A stretch of DNA of 64,000 bases from UBA288 sp050178135 (GCA_050178135.1 JBFXGJ010000009.1:8027-72026), one strand, 5' to 3'. Positions 7,991 to 17,435 are shown, counted from the stretch's first letter. Notes: a model not told the origin generated them from the sequence alone. Numbers and translations: made by a program.

Positions 7991-9271
7991 ATGGCAGCTG
8001 ACAAGCCTCACATGAACCTGGCCGTCATCGGCCACATCGACCACGGAAAGTCGACAACGGTCGGACGGCTGATGTTCGAGACCGGGGCGGTCCCGCCCCA
8101 CATCATCGAGAACTACCGCAAGGAGGCGGAGTCGAAGGGCAAGGCCTCGTTCGAGTTCGCGTGGGTCATGGACAGCCTCAAGGAGGAGCGTGAGCGTGGT
8201 ATCACGATCGATATCGCCCACAAGCGCTTCGACACCGCGAAGTTCTACTTCACGGTCGTGGACTGCCCCGGGCACCGCGACTTCGTCAAGAACATGATCA
8301 CCGGCGCCTCTCAGGCTGACGCGGCCGTTCTGGTCGTTGCAGCGCCCGATGGCGTTATGGACCAGACCAAGGAGCACGTCTTCCTCTCGAGGACCCTGGG
8401 GATCAATCAGCTGATCGTCGCCGTCAACAAGATGGACGCGGTCAACTACGACCAGAAGCGGTTCGAGGAGGTCAAGAAGGACCTCTCGGCCCTGATGCAG
8501 ATGGTCGGGTTCAAGCCCTCGGAGACCCTCTTCATCCCGATGTCCTCGATCAAGGGCGTCAACATCTCGAAGAAGGCCCCCGAGACACCCTGGTACACCG
8601 GTCCCTCGCTCCTCGAGGCCCTCGACACGCTCAAGGAGCCCGAGAAGCCCACTGACAAGCCGCTCCGCGTCCCGATCCAGGACGTCTACTCGATCTCGGG
8701 CATCGGCACCGTTCCGGTCGGCCGCGTCGAGACGGGCATCATGAAGAAGGGGATGAAGGTCTCGTTCATGCCAGCCAACAAGGATGGCGAGATCAAGTCG
8801 ATCGAGATGCACCACGAGGAGCAGCCCCAGGCACTCCCCGGCGACAACATCGGCTTCAACGTCCGCGGTGTCGGCAAGAACGACATCCGCCGCGGTGATG
8901 TCTGCGGTCCCGCCGATGCTCCGCCCACCGTCGCTGAGCAGTTCACGGCCCAGATCGTCGTGCTCCAGCACCCCTCGGCAATCACGGTCGGGTACACCCC
9001 GGTCTTCCACTGCCACACCGCTCAGATCGCGTGCACCTTCCTCGAGCTCACCAAGAAGCTCGACCCGCGCACGGGCCAGACCAAGGAGGAGAACCCCACC
9101 TTCCTGAAGGCAGGAGATGCGGCCATCGTCGAGATCCTCCCATCCCGCCCGCTCGTGATCGAGAACATCAAGGAGCTCCCGCAGCTCGGCCGCTTCGCCA
9201 TCCGCGACATGGGTTCGACGATCGCCGCCGGAATGTGCATCGGTATCAAGCCCAAGCAGATGATCAGATAA
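7991..9271 (+). CDS. tuf: translation elongation factor EF-1 alpha
   Basis: This is the archaeal EF-1A GTPase that brings aminoacyl-tRNA to the ribosome; 426 residues, full length. The G1 loop GHIDHGKST is at residues 14-22, G3 is DCPGH, and G4 is NKMD. Domains II and III are complete, ending IGIKPKQMIR. The ATG at 7991 is preferred over an upstream in-frame GTG/ATG because GGAG sits nine bases ahead of it and conservation begins there. rps10 follows, as at the end of the archaeal str operon, but rps12, rps7 and EF-2 are not upstream, so the operon is split. Confidence 0.97.
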   Translation: MAADKPHMNLAVIGHIDHGKSTTVGRLMFETGAVPPHIIENYRKEAESKGKASFEFAWVMDSLKEERERGITIDIAHKRFDTAKFYFTVVDCPGHRDFVKNMITGASQADAAVLVVAAPDGVMDQTKEHVFLSRTLGINQLIVAVNKMDAVNYDQKRFEEVKKDLSALMQMVGFKPSETLFIPMSSIKGVNISKKAPETPWYTGPSLLEALDTLKEPEKPTDKPLRVPIQDVYSISGIGTVPVGRVETGIMKKGMKVSFMPANKDGEIKSIEMHHEEQPQALPGDNIGFNVRGVGKNDIRRGDVCGPADAPPTVAEQFTAQIVVLQHPSAITVGYTPVFHCHTAQIACTFLELTKKLDPRTGQTKEENPTFLKAGDAAIVEILPSRPLVIENIKELPQLGRFAIRDMGSTIAAGMCIGIKPKQMIR

Positions 9272-9274
9272 TCA

Positions 9275-9282
9275 TTTTTTTT
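9275..9282 (+). terminator. oligo-T tract between EF-1 alpha and rps10
   Basis: Eight consecutive T directly follow the EF-1 alpha stop, before the GGAG of rps10. Archaeal RNA polymerase terminates at such tracts, so this may cause partial termination that makes EF-1 alpha mRNA exceed rps10 mRNA. Confidence 0.4.
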
Positions 9283-9294
9283 GGAGAACAAAAG

Positions 9295-9603
9295 ATGCAG
9301 AAGGCACGCATTCGTCTGACAGGCACCGATTATGCAAAGGTCGAACTGGTCTGCGACCGGATCCGCGAGATCGCGGAGCGCACGGGCGTAAACCTTGCAG
9401 GGCCGATCCCGCTTCCCACGAAGCGTCTGGTAATCCCGATCCGAAAGAGTCCTGACGGCGAGGGTACCGCAACGTGGGACCGCTGGCAGATGCGCGTCCA
9501 CAAGCGCCTGATCGACATCGACGCCGACGAGCGCGCACTCCGGCAGTTGATGCGCATCCAGGTGCCGAAGGACATCGGCATCGAGATCGTCCTGGAGAAC
9601 TGA
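9295..9603 (+). CDS. rps10: 30S ribosomal protein S10
   Basis: This 102-residue archaeal uS10 begins MQKARIRLTGTDYAKVE and ends IGIEIVLEN. The family core (TGVNLAGPIPLPTKR, HKRLIDIDADE) is intact. It sits 23 bases after EF-1 alpha, with a GGAG ribosome binding site at 9283-9286, in the order seen in archaeal str operons. It is followed ten bases later by an unrelated membrane protein gene. Confidence 0.97.
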   Translation: MQKARIRLTGTDYAKVELVCDRIREIAERTGVNLAGPIPLPTKRLVIPIRKSPDGEGTATWDRWQMRVHKRLIDIDADERALRQLMRIQVPKDIGIEIVLEN

Positions 9604-9613
9604 GAGGTGCGGC

Positions 9614-11296
9614 GTGCCTGCCGCTGAGGTCTTAACGACCATCAGGAGATATCTCTCTTTTAACGCTGCGTTCCTTCTCCTGATCCTTGCGACTGCAGTA
9701 ACCCGGTTCTACCAGCTGAACCTGAAGCTCTTCCATCACGACGAGGCGATCCACGCCTGGTTCAGTTATGAGCTCCTGACGAAGGGGACGTACTCCTACG
9801 ACCCGATGTACCACGGGCCGATTCTTTATTACATCACGGCGGGCATGTTCCGCCTCTTCGGAGACTCCGACCTCGTGGGACGCCTGGTGCCGGCCCTTCT
9901 CGGCGTGCTGATCGTCGTCCTCGTCTACTTCATCTACCGGCTCGGGTACCTCGACCAGCGCCAGTCGCTCGCAGCTGGCCTGCTGATCATGATCTCGCCC
10001 GACCTGGTCTACTTCTCTCGCTTCCTGCGCCACGACATCTTCATGCTCTTCTTCACGCTCCTGCTCGTGGTCGCACTCCTCTACTACCTTGAGAGGCGGC
10101 AGTTCCGTTTCGCGGCGCTCGCCGCACTGGCAGCGGGCCTTGCGCTGTCGTGCAAGGAGGAGATGCCACTCATCCTGATCCTCTTCGGGGTCTATATCCT
10201 CTATCTGATCGTCCGCAAACGCCTTCCCCTTCCTGAGACGAAGGTGTGGGTCCGTGACCTCGTGATCTCGATCGCGATCATCGGCGGCGTGATGGCGGTG
10301 CTCTACTCGTTCTTCGGGATCCACGTGGACACGCTCTGGACGGGCCCGTTCGAGGCGATAAACCACTGGCTCTCGATGCATGGGCAGCAGCGCCTGGGTG
10401 GTCCGCCGTACTTCTACGTCCTGCTCTTCGGACTCTACGAGGTCCCGATTGTGATCCTCGCCGGCGCATCGGCGGTCTCGTTCGCGGTGCTCCAGATCAG
10501 GCGGAGGTCGAAGGCTCGCCTTGACTCCATCTCCGCCGAGATCGACGGGCTCGCCGGTGTGTCGTCGGTGACCCGCCCCGTCCCGGTGTTTGACCGACGA
10601 GACGAGTTCCTGAAGTTCTGCCTGATCTGGATGGCGGGCACGATGGTGATGTACGGGTACATCGGCGAGAAGGTTCCGTGGCTGATCATCCAGCAGCTCC
10701 TGCCGATGTGCTTTGTCGCGAGCTGGTGCCTCCGGGAGAAGAAACCCGAGGAACGGCTGATCCGCCACGATGCCTGGAAGTTCATAACGGTCGCGTTCCT
10801 GGTCTTCAGCCTGGTTGTGCCGATCTACGGATTCGGTCTCGGGTATACCACCCACCATGTCCAGTTCGACCGAAAGGACATCTCTGAACCGATTGTCCAG
10901 GTGCAGAACAGCGAGGATCTGCGTGGTGTCTTCCGAGACATGAACGCAGCAGAGAAGGTCGTGGTGGCATCCCAGAACTACTGGCCGCTACCCTGGTATT
11001 ATCGAGGCGATCGGTGGAACAAGATCCAGTTCTATGGAAACCGGATAGATGAGAACGCGGTGATCGCTTCGGACGCCGACGTGGTCCTCACCGACTCGGG
11101 ACAGTCCTATCCATCCCTTCCCGGGTATGAGAAGAGGACCGTGAAGCTGAACTACTGGTTCAGCTGGTATGACAACCAGAACCGGGTCGTGGAATATTAC
11201 TTTAATCGCGATGGAAAGTTGGGGTCGATGAACCTCGATGTCTTTACGAAGATCCGCCCACTCGACCAGATGCCTGTGGGCGATCTCGTCGAATAA
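9614..11296 (+). CDS. Agl23-type (TIGR03663) multispanning membrane protein
   Basis: This 560-residue protein has about eleven to twelve hydrophobic segments and a GT-C-like first loop with a conserved acidic-histidine cluster (LKLFHHDEAIHAWF) near residue 35, followed by YDPMYHGPILYY. This pattern matches the TIGR03663 family, whose haloarchaeal member Agl23 is linked to flipping of lipid-bound sugars in protein N-glycosylation. A glycosyltransferase role is also possible, since the loop resembles dolichyl-phosphate sugar transferases. GTG start at 9614, with GAGGTG at 9604-9609. The last 100 residues are a soluble domain. No other glycosylation gene is adjacent. Confidence 0.78.
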   Translation: MPAAEVLTTIRRYLSFNAAFLLLILATAVTRFYQLNLKLFHHDEAIHAWFSYELLTKGTYSYDPMYHGPILYYITAGMFRLFGDSDLVGRLVPALLGVLIVVLVYFIYRLGYLDQRQSLAAGLLIMISPDLVYFSRFLRHDIFMLFFTLLLVVALLYYLERRQFRFAALAALAAGLALSCKEEMPLILILFGVYILYLIVRKRLPLPETKVWVRDLVISIAIIGGVMAVLYSFFGIHVDTLWTGPFEAINHWLSMHGQQRLGGPPYFYVLLFGLYEVPIVILAGASAVSFAVLQIRRRSKARLDSISAEIDGLAGVSSVTRPVPVFDRRDEFLKFCLIWMAGTMVMYGYIGEKVPWLIIQQLLPMCFVASWCLREKKPEERLIRHDAWKFITVAFLVFSLVVPIYGFGLGYTTHHVQFDRKDISEPIVQVQNSEDLRGVFRDMNAAEKVVVASQNYWPLPWYYRGDRWNKIQFYGNRIDENAVIASDADVVLTDSGQSYPSLPGYEKRTVKLNYWFSWYDNQNRVVEYYFNRDGKLGSMNLDVFTKIRPLDQMPVGDLVE

Positions 11297-11345
11297 CCCC
11301 TTTTTACCTCAATTCATTAATAATCGAAGAGCCAAATCCTTCGTC

Positions 11346-11993
11346 ATGGCGGCGGACCCCGTCAGTTTCATTCTGCTATCGCTCTCATCACTCCTGGCGA
11401 TCGTCAACCCCCTCGGGGCAGCGTTGATCTTCGTCTCCGTCACCTCCGGGTTCAACGAAGCAGAGAAACGAAGGGTGGCCCGGGAGGCAAGCTGGTATGC
11501 ACTGATCGTCCTGGTCGCCTTCGCCCTCCTCGGCGGTGGGATCCTGGTCCTGTTCGGGATCACACTGGCAGCGTTCCGGATCGGCGGCGGGATCCTCCTC
11601 TTCTCGATTGGTATGGAAATGGTCTACGCCAAGATGTCACGGTCGAAGATGACGGCGACTGAAAAGTACGAGGGGGACGAAGATATCTCCGTCATGCCGA
11701 TCGCGATCCCGATGATTGCCGGCCCTGGGGCGATCACCACCGTGATCGTACTGATGGACAATGCAACCGATCTCGGTATCTGGGCGTGCGGTGTCGTCCT
11801 CTTCTCGATCGTCGTCACCTCCGGGCTGACGCACCTGATGATGGCAAACTCGGACACGATCGTTCGCCGTGTCGGCCAGCGAGAGTTCCGGGTGGTCAAC
11901 CGTTTGATGGGTATCCTTCTGATCGCGATCGCGGTGGAATTCGTGATTGATGGACTGAAAGTCGCCTTTCCACTCCTTGCTGGGGGTGCCTGA
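11346..11993 (+). CDS. MarC-family integral membrane protein
   Basis: This 215-residue protein has six predicted membrane segments. It opens with the family pattern LLAIVNPLGAALIFVSV and contains the second-half motif AIPMIAGPGAITTVIVL, both typical of MarC. No transport substrate is established for the family; the old antibiotic-resistance link was not upheld. The frame is open further upstream, but the ATG at 11346 starts the first hydrophobic helix. A T-rich stretch at 11299-11305 after the previous gene and TTAATAAT at about 11327 suggest a terminator followed by a promoter. It overlaps the next gene in ATGA. Confidence 0.85.
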   Translation: MAADPVSFILLSLSSLLAIVNPLGAALIFVSVTSGFNEAEKRRVAREASWYALIVLVAFALLGGGILVLFGITLAAFRIGGGILLFSIGMEMVYAKMSRSKMTATEKYEGDEDISVMPIAIPMIAGPGAITTVIVLMDNATDLGIWACGVVLFSIVVTSGLTHLMMANSDTIVRRVGQREFRVVNRLMGILLIAIAVEFVIDGLKVAFPLLAGGA

Positions 11994-12193
11994 TGGACTG
12001 GGACGTCCCCTCGATCGGCATGATCCTCCTCTCGGGGAGCCTTGTGCTGGTCGGAATCGTAATCGCGGCCCGCCTCGCGGGGATCGCCATCCCGGGGGAC
12101 ACCGTGCTCATCATGACCGTCCTGGTTCTCGTCGTGATCGGGGCAACCGTCCTGGTCGCCGCAGACTACCGAAGGGAGGGGAGGGGCCGATGA
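11993..12193 (+). CDS. small two-helix membrane protein
   Basis: This 66-residue protein starts in the ATGA overlap with the MarC gene and ends four bases into the nitrilase gene, so it is translationally coupled at both sides. It has two hydrophobic segments (about residues 8-29 and 36-56) and a short basic C-terminus YRREGRGR, which would face the cytoplasm by the positive-inside rule. I do not recognise a family. Tight coupling and clean hydrophobic organisation support a real gene. Confidence 0.65.
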   Translation: MDWDVPSIGMILLSGSLVLVGIVIAARLAGIAIPGDTVLIMTVLVLVVIGATVLVAADYRREGRGR

Positions 12194-12963
12194 CCGTGCG
12201 GGTTGCCCTCGCCCAGGTGCTCCCGGTGTGGGAGGACCCGGAAGCCAACCTGGCCCTGGTCGGCAGGTATGCCACGAGAGCCAGAGACGCCGGAGCAGCG
12301 CTGGTCGCCTTTCCCGAACAGGCGCTCCTCGGGTGGAACCCCACCTCCTCAAAGGGGGCCGAAGACCTGGATGGGGATCTTGTCCATTCACTGATGGGTT
12401 GTGCACGGGACCATCGGATCGGTCTCGTCGGATCTATTCGGGAGCGGGTGAAGGGCGGTACCAGGAACACGGCGATCGCAATCGATTCCGGCGGCAGGAC
12501 CGTTGCCGCGTACGCCAAGCGGCACCTCTTCACCCCGGGAGGGGAGGAGCAAGCATACCTGCCGGGGGACAGACCTGCGGTCTTCGAGTGCGAGGGCATG
12601 CGTTTCGGCATCGCAATCTGCTATGACCTCCGGTTCCCCGAAGACTTTGCCGGCTACCGAGCATTACGTGCGGATGCGGTCCTGGTCCTGGCCGCCTGGC
12701 CGCACGAGCGTCTCCGCCACTGGCGCCTCTTCCTCCGGGCCCGGGCGCTGGATAACCGCCTCTACGTCGCCGGAGTGTCCTACGCTCGCGGCACAACTCC
12801 ATTCGGGACCTATTCGGGTGGATCGGCCGTAGCCGACCCCGACGGCGAGGTCTGTGCTGCGGGAGGTAAGGAGGAGGGCCTTGTAGTTGTAGACCTGGAT
12901 CCCGACCGGATCGCGGCAGCGCGACAGGGGCCAGATCCGGCCCACGGTCGCGCGGAGGACTGA
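12190..12963 (+). CDS. carbon-nitrogen hydrolase (nitrilase superfamily)
   Basis: This 257-residue enzyme has the Glu-Lys-Cys triad of the family: Glu in FPEQALLGW (about residue 38), Lys in AKRHLFTPGGEE (about 110), and the nucleophile Cys in AICYDLRFPE (about 145). Members hydrolyse amides such as omega-amidated keto acids or N-carbamoyl compounds; the substrate is not predictable here. The ATG at 12190 overlaps the stop of the small membrane gene; the longer upstream extension is out of character and rejected. It is the fourth gene of the run starting with MarC. Confidence 0.87.
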   Translation: MTVRVALAQVLPVWEDPEANLALVGRYATRARDAGAALVAFPEQALLGWNPTSSKGAEDLDGDLVHSLMGCARDHRIGLVGSIRERVKGGTRNTAIAIDSGGRTVAAYAKRHLFTPGGEEQAYLPGDRPAVFECEGMRFGIAICYDLRFPEDFAGYRALRADAVLVLAAWPHERLRHWRLFLRARALDNRLYVAGVSYARGTTPFGTYSGGSAVADPDGEVCAAGGKEEGLVVVDLDPDRIAAARQGPDPAHGRAED

Positions 12964-12967
12964 GGAA

Positions 12968-13696
12968 GTGCGCGGCGACCAGCACGTTCTGATCACGCTC
13001 TTTTCCGGCGGTCTGCTCCTCGCCCCGCACCTGAGTTCCTTCTCTCCTGGCGAGGCGGCCGTCCTCCTCTTCGGGCTCTTCATCGGCTCACTCGCTCCAG
13101 ACGCCGACGCCACCGACGCCGCGATCTTTCACACGCAGATCAGGGGGCTTTCGGGGGCCTCCCGCCGGTTTGTGAACGGTGCAGCCCGGATCCTCCCGTT
13201 CTTCGGCTACCTGATACGGTATGGCGAGTACTACCCCGCCGCAGGGCTCTTCTGGCTCCTCTCGGGGGGTCGGCTTCGGGCTGGCCACCGCGGGATTCTC
13301 CACTCCCTTATCGGTGTCGTGGTGATTACCGCACTCACCAGCGCCTACCTGCTCGCCGTGCTCTTCTTGATCGGCCGCGCACCAGACCACCTCCTCGCGT
13401 ACGCCCTTGCCGGGTTCGCCGCAGGAGCATGCCTCCACCTCGCCGAGGACTCCTGCACACCCGCCGGGATCGCCTGGCTCTACCCGGTGAGCGGGTGGCG
13501 GCTTCGGGGGAGGCTCCGCTCCGGTGGGCGAACCGATCACCGGCCCAGGGTATTTGCGACCGCACTCGGCTGCTCCATGTGGGGATGTCTTCTCCTGCAG
13601 CACCATTTCGGAGCAGCGGCAGAGACGATGGTCCACCTCTCGGTCTTCCTCTTCTGTCTCCTCTGGGCGCTTTTCTATCTCGTGGCCAGGTCGTAG
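12968..13696 (+). CDS. membrane-bound metal-dependent hydrolase (YdjM/DUF457 type)
   Basis: This 242-residue protein combines four or five membrane segments with the metal-ligand motifs of the YdjM-like family: SLAPDADATDA near residue 40, HRGILHSLIG near 107, and HLAEDSCTPAGIAWLYP near 158. The family is often called metal-dependent hydrolase (LexA-regulated in bacteria), and its substrate is unknown, possibly lipid-linked. GTG start four bases after the nitrilase stop. The C-terminal segment carries a last hydrophobic helix ending FYLVARS. Confidence 0.8.
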   Translation: MRGDQHVLITLFSGGLLLAPHLSSFSPGEAAVLLFGLFIGSLAPDADATDAAIFHTQIRGLSGASRRFVNGAARILPFFGYLIRYGEYYPAAGLFWLLSGGRLRAGHRGILHSLIGVVVITALTSAYLLAVLFLIGRAPDHLLAYALAGFAAGACLHLAEDSCTPAGIAWLYPVSGWRLRGRLRSGGRTDHRPRVFATALGCSMWGCLLLQHHFGAAAETMVHLSVFLFCLLWALFYLVARS

Positions 13697-13739
13697 AGGC
13701 GATCAGCTCAAGCCTGTTGGGCACCCATACAGTTTCTGC

Positions 13740-14945
13740 ATGTACCGCCTCGTCTGCGTCCACTGCGCCGCGACCTACCCGGCCGATCAGATCGTCTACA
13801 CCTGCAGTCGTTGCGGGCACCTGCTCACCGTTGAGTACCCACTCGACGAGATCACGATCGACCGCTCCCGCTGGCACCGGCGGCCCCTTTCGGTCTGGCG
13901 TTACCGCGAACTCCTCCCCGTTAAAGGAGAGCCGGTGACCCTCCAGGAGGGTGGAACACCGCTCTACCACCTGAAGCGCCTGGGTGGGGAGCTGGGCCTG
14001 CCGCACCTGTATGCCAAGCACGAGGGGATGAACCCGTCGGGCTCGTTCAAGGACCGGGGGATGACGGTGGGTGTCTCGATGGCCCTCGAACTGGGGATGA
14101 CGCAGGTGGCCTGCGCGTCCACGGGAAACACCTCTGCGAGCCTCTCCCAGTACGCCGCTAAGGCAGGCATCCCCGCGGTCGTCCTCCTCCCTGCAGGCAA
14201 GGTGGCACTGGGCAAGATCGCACAGGCCCTGATGCATGGGGCGAGGGTGATCTCTATCCGCGGCAACTTCGACCGTGCGCTCGAGATGGTGCATGAGCTC
14301 TGCATCTCTCACGGGATCTACCTGCTCAACTCGGTGAACCCATTCCGGCTCGAGGGGCAGAAGACAATCGGGTACGAGGTCGTCGACCAGCTCGAGGGCG
14401 TTCCCGACCGGTTTGTCCTCCCGGTTGGAAACGCCGGCAACATCTCTGCTGTCCACAAGGGACTGAAAGAACTGCGCTCTCTCGGGTTCATCGACCGTCT
14501 CCCGATGATGACCGGCGTGCAGGCATCCGGCTCCGCCCCCATCGTCCGGGCGGTCCGAGAAGGTCTCCCCGCAGTGATCCCCGAGAAGAACCCCGAGACG
14601 GTGGCGACCGCGATTCGAATCGGGGCACCCGTCAACGCGGAGAAGGCCCTCATCGCGATCCGCGAGACCGGCGGCACTGCCACCACCGTTACCGATGAGG
14701 AGATCCTCCGGATGCAGCGCGACCTGGCCCGCATGGAAGGGATCGGCGTCGAACCTGCATCCGCCGCGTCGGTCGCCGGCATTCGTCGACTGGTCGAGGA
14801 CGGCCAGATCGACCGGAACGAACGGATCGTCTGTGTCGTGACAGGACACCTGCTGAAGGACCCCGAGACGGTGATCGCCCAGTGCGCACCCCCCATCGAG
14901 ATCGACGCGGACATCTCCTCGCTGGTCTCTGCGCTCTCCTCCTGA
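13740..14945 (+). CDS. thrC: threonine synthase
   Basis: This PLP enzyme converts O-phosphohomoserine to threonine; 401 residues. An N-terminal zinc ribbon is visible (Cys6, Cys9, Cys22, Cys25), as in archaeal threonine synthases. The PLP lysine is K104 in NPSGSFKDRGM, and the phosphate-binding glycine loop is VGNAGNISA. The frame is open upstream, but the ATG at 13740 begins at the zinc ribbon. The 3' end overlaps the next gene by 64 bases. Confidence 0.93.
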   Translation: MYRLVCVHCAATYPADQIVYTCSRCGHLLTVEYPLDEITIDRSRWHRRPLSVWRYRELLPVKGEPVTLQEGGTPLYHLKRLGGELGLPHLYAKHEGMNPSGSFKDRGMTVGVSMALELGMTQVACASTGNTSASLSQYAAKAGIPAVVLLPAGKVALGKIAQALMHGARVISIRGNFDRALEMVHELCISHGIYLLNSVNPFRLEGQKTIGYEVVDQLEGVPDRFVLPVGNAGNISAVHKGLKELRSLGFIDRLPMMTGVQASGSAPIVRAVREGLPAVIPEKNPETVATAIRIGAPVNAEKALIAIRETGGTATTVTDEEILRMQRDLARMEGIGVEPASAASVAGIRRLVEDGQIDRNERIVCVVTGHLLKDPETVIAQCAPPIEIDADISSLVSALSS

Positions 14946-15508
14946 TCCCATGGGTCGCGGTCGCCCTGCCGACCGCCACCTACGAGATCGCGGAGAACGG
15001 TACTGCCTACCAGGTTGAGATCGAACTCGTGGGAGCCGACACGTACCTCTTCTCCGAGCCCGGCATGCTCGGGGAGAGGGTGCCCGTGGAGGTCACTGGA
15101 GTCCGACTGGTCTCGGCAGACGGAACCGAGGGAGCGTACACAGATACCGGTCACTCAACGATCGGGTTTGCTCGGGGGAATTACACCCTCTCCTATTCGG
15201 CCCCGCTCCGCAACTTCCACCTCGAACAGGTTTTCGACCGGTACTACGCGGTGAATGTGACCGTGCCCGCCGGGTACGACGTCCGAAACCCGCTCCTCGG
15301 AGGGTGGTCCTCCGGGGCGACGGTGAATGAGGGAGCAAATGGGACGACCCTGCTCACCTGGGAGAAAACACACGACCTTGCCGTCCGTTTCTACGATCCC
15401 GGACGCGAGTCGCTTCTCTGGTTCTTCGGGACGGCCTGGGCAGTCGTGGCAATCGTGCTCCTCTTTCCGTTTCTTGTGATGCGCTTTGCCCGGCACGACT
15501 GGGAGTGA
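14882..15508 (+). CDS. secreted, C-terminally anchored protein (possibly DUF5803)
   Basis: The 208-residue product has a signal peptide (basic MRTPHRDRRG, then a hydrophobic stretch to ALPTATYEI) and a C-terminal membrane helix near residues 178-200 followed by RFARHDWE. The exported part is beta-rich with probable N-glycosylation sequons (NGT, NYT, NVT). I recall similar archaeal proteins under DUF5803, without certainty. The GTG start puts 64 bases inside thrC, which is long, but the signal peptide lies in that overlap and no other start is available. Confidence 0.6.
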   Translation: MRTPHRDRRGHLLAGLCALLLIPWVAVALPTATYEIAENGTAYQVEIELVGADTYLFSEPGMLGERVPVEVTGVRLVSADGTEGAYTDTGHSTIGFARGNYTLSYSAPLRNFHLEQVFDRYYAVNVTVPAGYDVRNPLLGGWSSGATVNEGANGTTLLTWEKTHDLAVRFYDPGRESLLWFFGTAWAVVAIVLLFPFLVMRFARHDWE

Positions 15509-15538
15509 GGAAATAGAACACAGGACCTCGATTTCCTC

Positions 15539-15583
15539 CGTGCTTCGCACGCCCTGAAATCATCTGGTGCGTGCATCACGCAC
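15539..15583. terminator. two tandem hairpins between convergent genes
   Basis: CGTGC-TTC-GCACG at 15539-15551 and GTGCGTG-CAT-CACGCAC at 15567-15583 are perfect short inverted repeats in the gap between the anchored protein gene and sulP, which converge. They could end transcription or stabilise 3' ends on either strand; no strong T-run follows. Confidence 0.4.
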
Positions 15584-15698
15584 GTGCGCCGTCGTCCGCG
15601 ATCCGGCCCGGTCCTTTCCAGGTCGGGTCATTCGCCTTTGGCTCGCCCGGGAAACGAGACCGTCGAGGAACAGGTCCCGTGAACCGTAAAGCCAGGTC

Positions 15699-17435
15699 TC
15701 ACGGCCCTATCGATCCGTCGTCCCGGTCGAGGACATCTTCGTACTGCTGGCAGAGTGCATCGATGGTCGTCGTCCGGTCCAGCCGCCCTACCATCTCCTC
15801 GACCTCTGCCGCCCGCATAAGATCCCTCACCTGCCCCGACGCGTTGGCGAGGCGCAGAGCGACGCCCTTTCGTTCGAGCTCGGTCGCAAGGTTCCTGATC
15901 ATTTCTGCCGCCGTGTAATCGGTGATCGGGGAACGCTGGAGGTCGATGATGGCAAGATGGATCGGTCGCATCTCCCGTCCGAGGGCGTCCGCGAAGCTCG
16001 TCCTGAAACTCTCCGCGTTTGCAAAGATCAGGGGCGCCTCTATCCGGAAGACGAAGATCCCGGGGACCCGAACGTTATCAGGATGGCGCTCGAGATCGCC
16101 GAAGAGCCTGGTTCCCGGAATCCTGCCGACGGCGACCATGTTCGGAAAAGTGAACCGGTAGAGGATCTCGAGGAGCGAGAGACCGGCGCCGATCAGGACA
16201 CCCGACAGGATCCCGAAGAGCAGCACCCCCCCAAGCGTGACGAGTGCTATAGAGGCCTCCGTCCGGTTCACCCGCCCGATGCGGGTGAGCCCGGGAAGAT
16301 CGACCATGTTGAAGACTGCGACGATGATGAGTGCGGCGATGACCGGCTCCGCAAGATAATAAAAGGCGCCGGTCAGGAACAGGACAACGAGGACGGTAAC
16401 TCCCGCCGCCACGACACCCGCCAGCTGCGACTTCGCGCCGCTCCGATCGGTGACCGCCGTCTTCGAGAAGCTCCCCCCGATCGGAAAGCCCTGGGTGAGC
16501 CCGACAGAGATACTGCTCGCACCGAGCGCGAGCAGTTCGCGGTCGATGTCGACCTCGTAATCATGCGCCTTTGCGTACGTACGGGCGATTGAGGTCACCT
16601 CGACATATGAGAGCATGAAGAGGCCGATCGCCAGAGGAAAGACGAGGCTCGGGTCACTGAGGGCGAAGCTGGGCAGAACCGGTGCGGGGAGGCCCGCAGG
16701 GATGACTCCGACGATCTCGACGCCCCTATCTGCGAGACCGGTCATCCAGACCAGGGCGATGGAGAGGGCGACCACGACGAGAGAGCCCGGCAACCGGGGA
16801 ACCTTCCGCTCGAGGACGAAGAAGAGCAGGAGTGATCCAAGTCCCAGGGCGAGTGCGGTTAGGTTCGTCTCGCCCAGGTGCTGCAGGATGAAGAGTATCT
16901 TCCCGAAGAACGACGACGGAGCCCCCGAGATCCCCATGAGAGAGGGGAGCTGGCTCACGATGACCACGATCCCGGTCCCGACCAGGAACCCCTTCATCAC
17001 CGGTCCCGAGATGAGGTTGACCAGGAACCCGAGCCTGAAGACCCAGGCCAGGAGTCCCAGCACTCCCACCAGCAGGGCTGTCAGGGCGACTAAACCGGCA
17101 TACTGCTCGGGAGTCGCAATGGCCAGGCCTCCGAGGAACGACGCCACCATGATTGCTTCGGAAGAACTGGGGCCGACGGAGGCGTGGCGAGAACTGGCGA
17201 AGACGAAATACGCAAGGGGTGCCATAATCCCCGCGTAGAGCCCGTACTGGGGAGGGAGACCGGCGAGGGTGGCGTACGCCATGTTGTCAGGTATTGCGAA
17301 GGCAGCCAGGGTCAGCCCGGCGGCGACGTCGAACTTCAGCCATTTCCGGTCGTATGCGGGAAGCCAGCGCAGGACAGGGGCCAGGTCGACCAGGCGGTCC
17401 TTGACAGTTTTAAAAGGGATCTCGCGGAGATTCAC
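15699..17435 (-). CDS. SulP-family anion transporter with STAS domain
   Basis: This 578-residue transporter has ten or more membrane segments. It begins with the SulP pattern AAFAIPDNMAYATLAGLPPQYGLYAG (residues about 40-65 in two pieces) and carries a C-terminal STAS domain (about 440-560, with the AIIDLQRSPITDYTAAE stretch around the conserved loop). Likely substrates are sulfate, molybdate or bicarbonate. GTG start, with GGAG about eight bases ahead. In a methanogen with a sulfite-reductase-like protein and YeeE/YedE genes nearby, sulfate uptake is possible but not proved. Confidence 0.87.
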   Translation of the reverse strand: MNLREIPFKTVKDRLVDLAPVLRWLPAYDRKWLKFDVAAGLTLAAFAIPDNMAYATLAGLPPQYGLYAGIMAPLAYFVFASSRHASVGPSSSEAIMVASFLGGLAIATPEQYAGLVALTALLVGVLGLLAWVFRLGFLVNLISGPVMKGFLVGTGIVVIVSQLPSLMGISGAPSSFFGKILFILQHLGETNLTALALGLGSLLLFFVLERKVPRLPGSLVVVALSIALVWMTGLADRGVEIVGVIPAGLPAPVLPSFALSDPSLVFPLAIGLFMLSYVEVTSIARTYAKAHDYEVDIDRELLALGASSISVGLTQGFPIGGSFSKTAVTDRSGAKSQLAGVVAAGVTVLVVLFLTGAFYYLAEPVIAALIIVAVFNMVDLPGLTRIGRVNRTEASIALVTLGGVLLFGILSGVLIGAGLSLLEILYRFTFPNMVAVGRIPGTRLFGDLERHPDNVRVPGIFVFRIEAPLIFANAESFRTSFADALGREMRPIHLAIIDLQRSPITDYTAAEMIRNLATELERKGVALRLANASGQVRDLMRAAEVEEMVGRLDRTTTIDALCQQYEDVLDRDDGSIGP

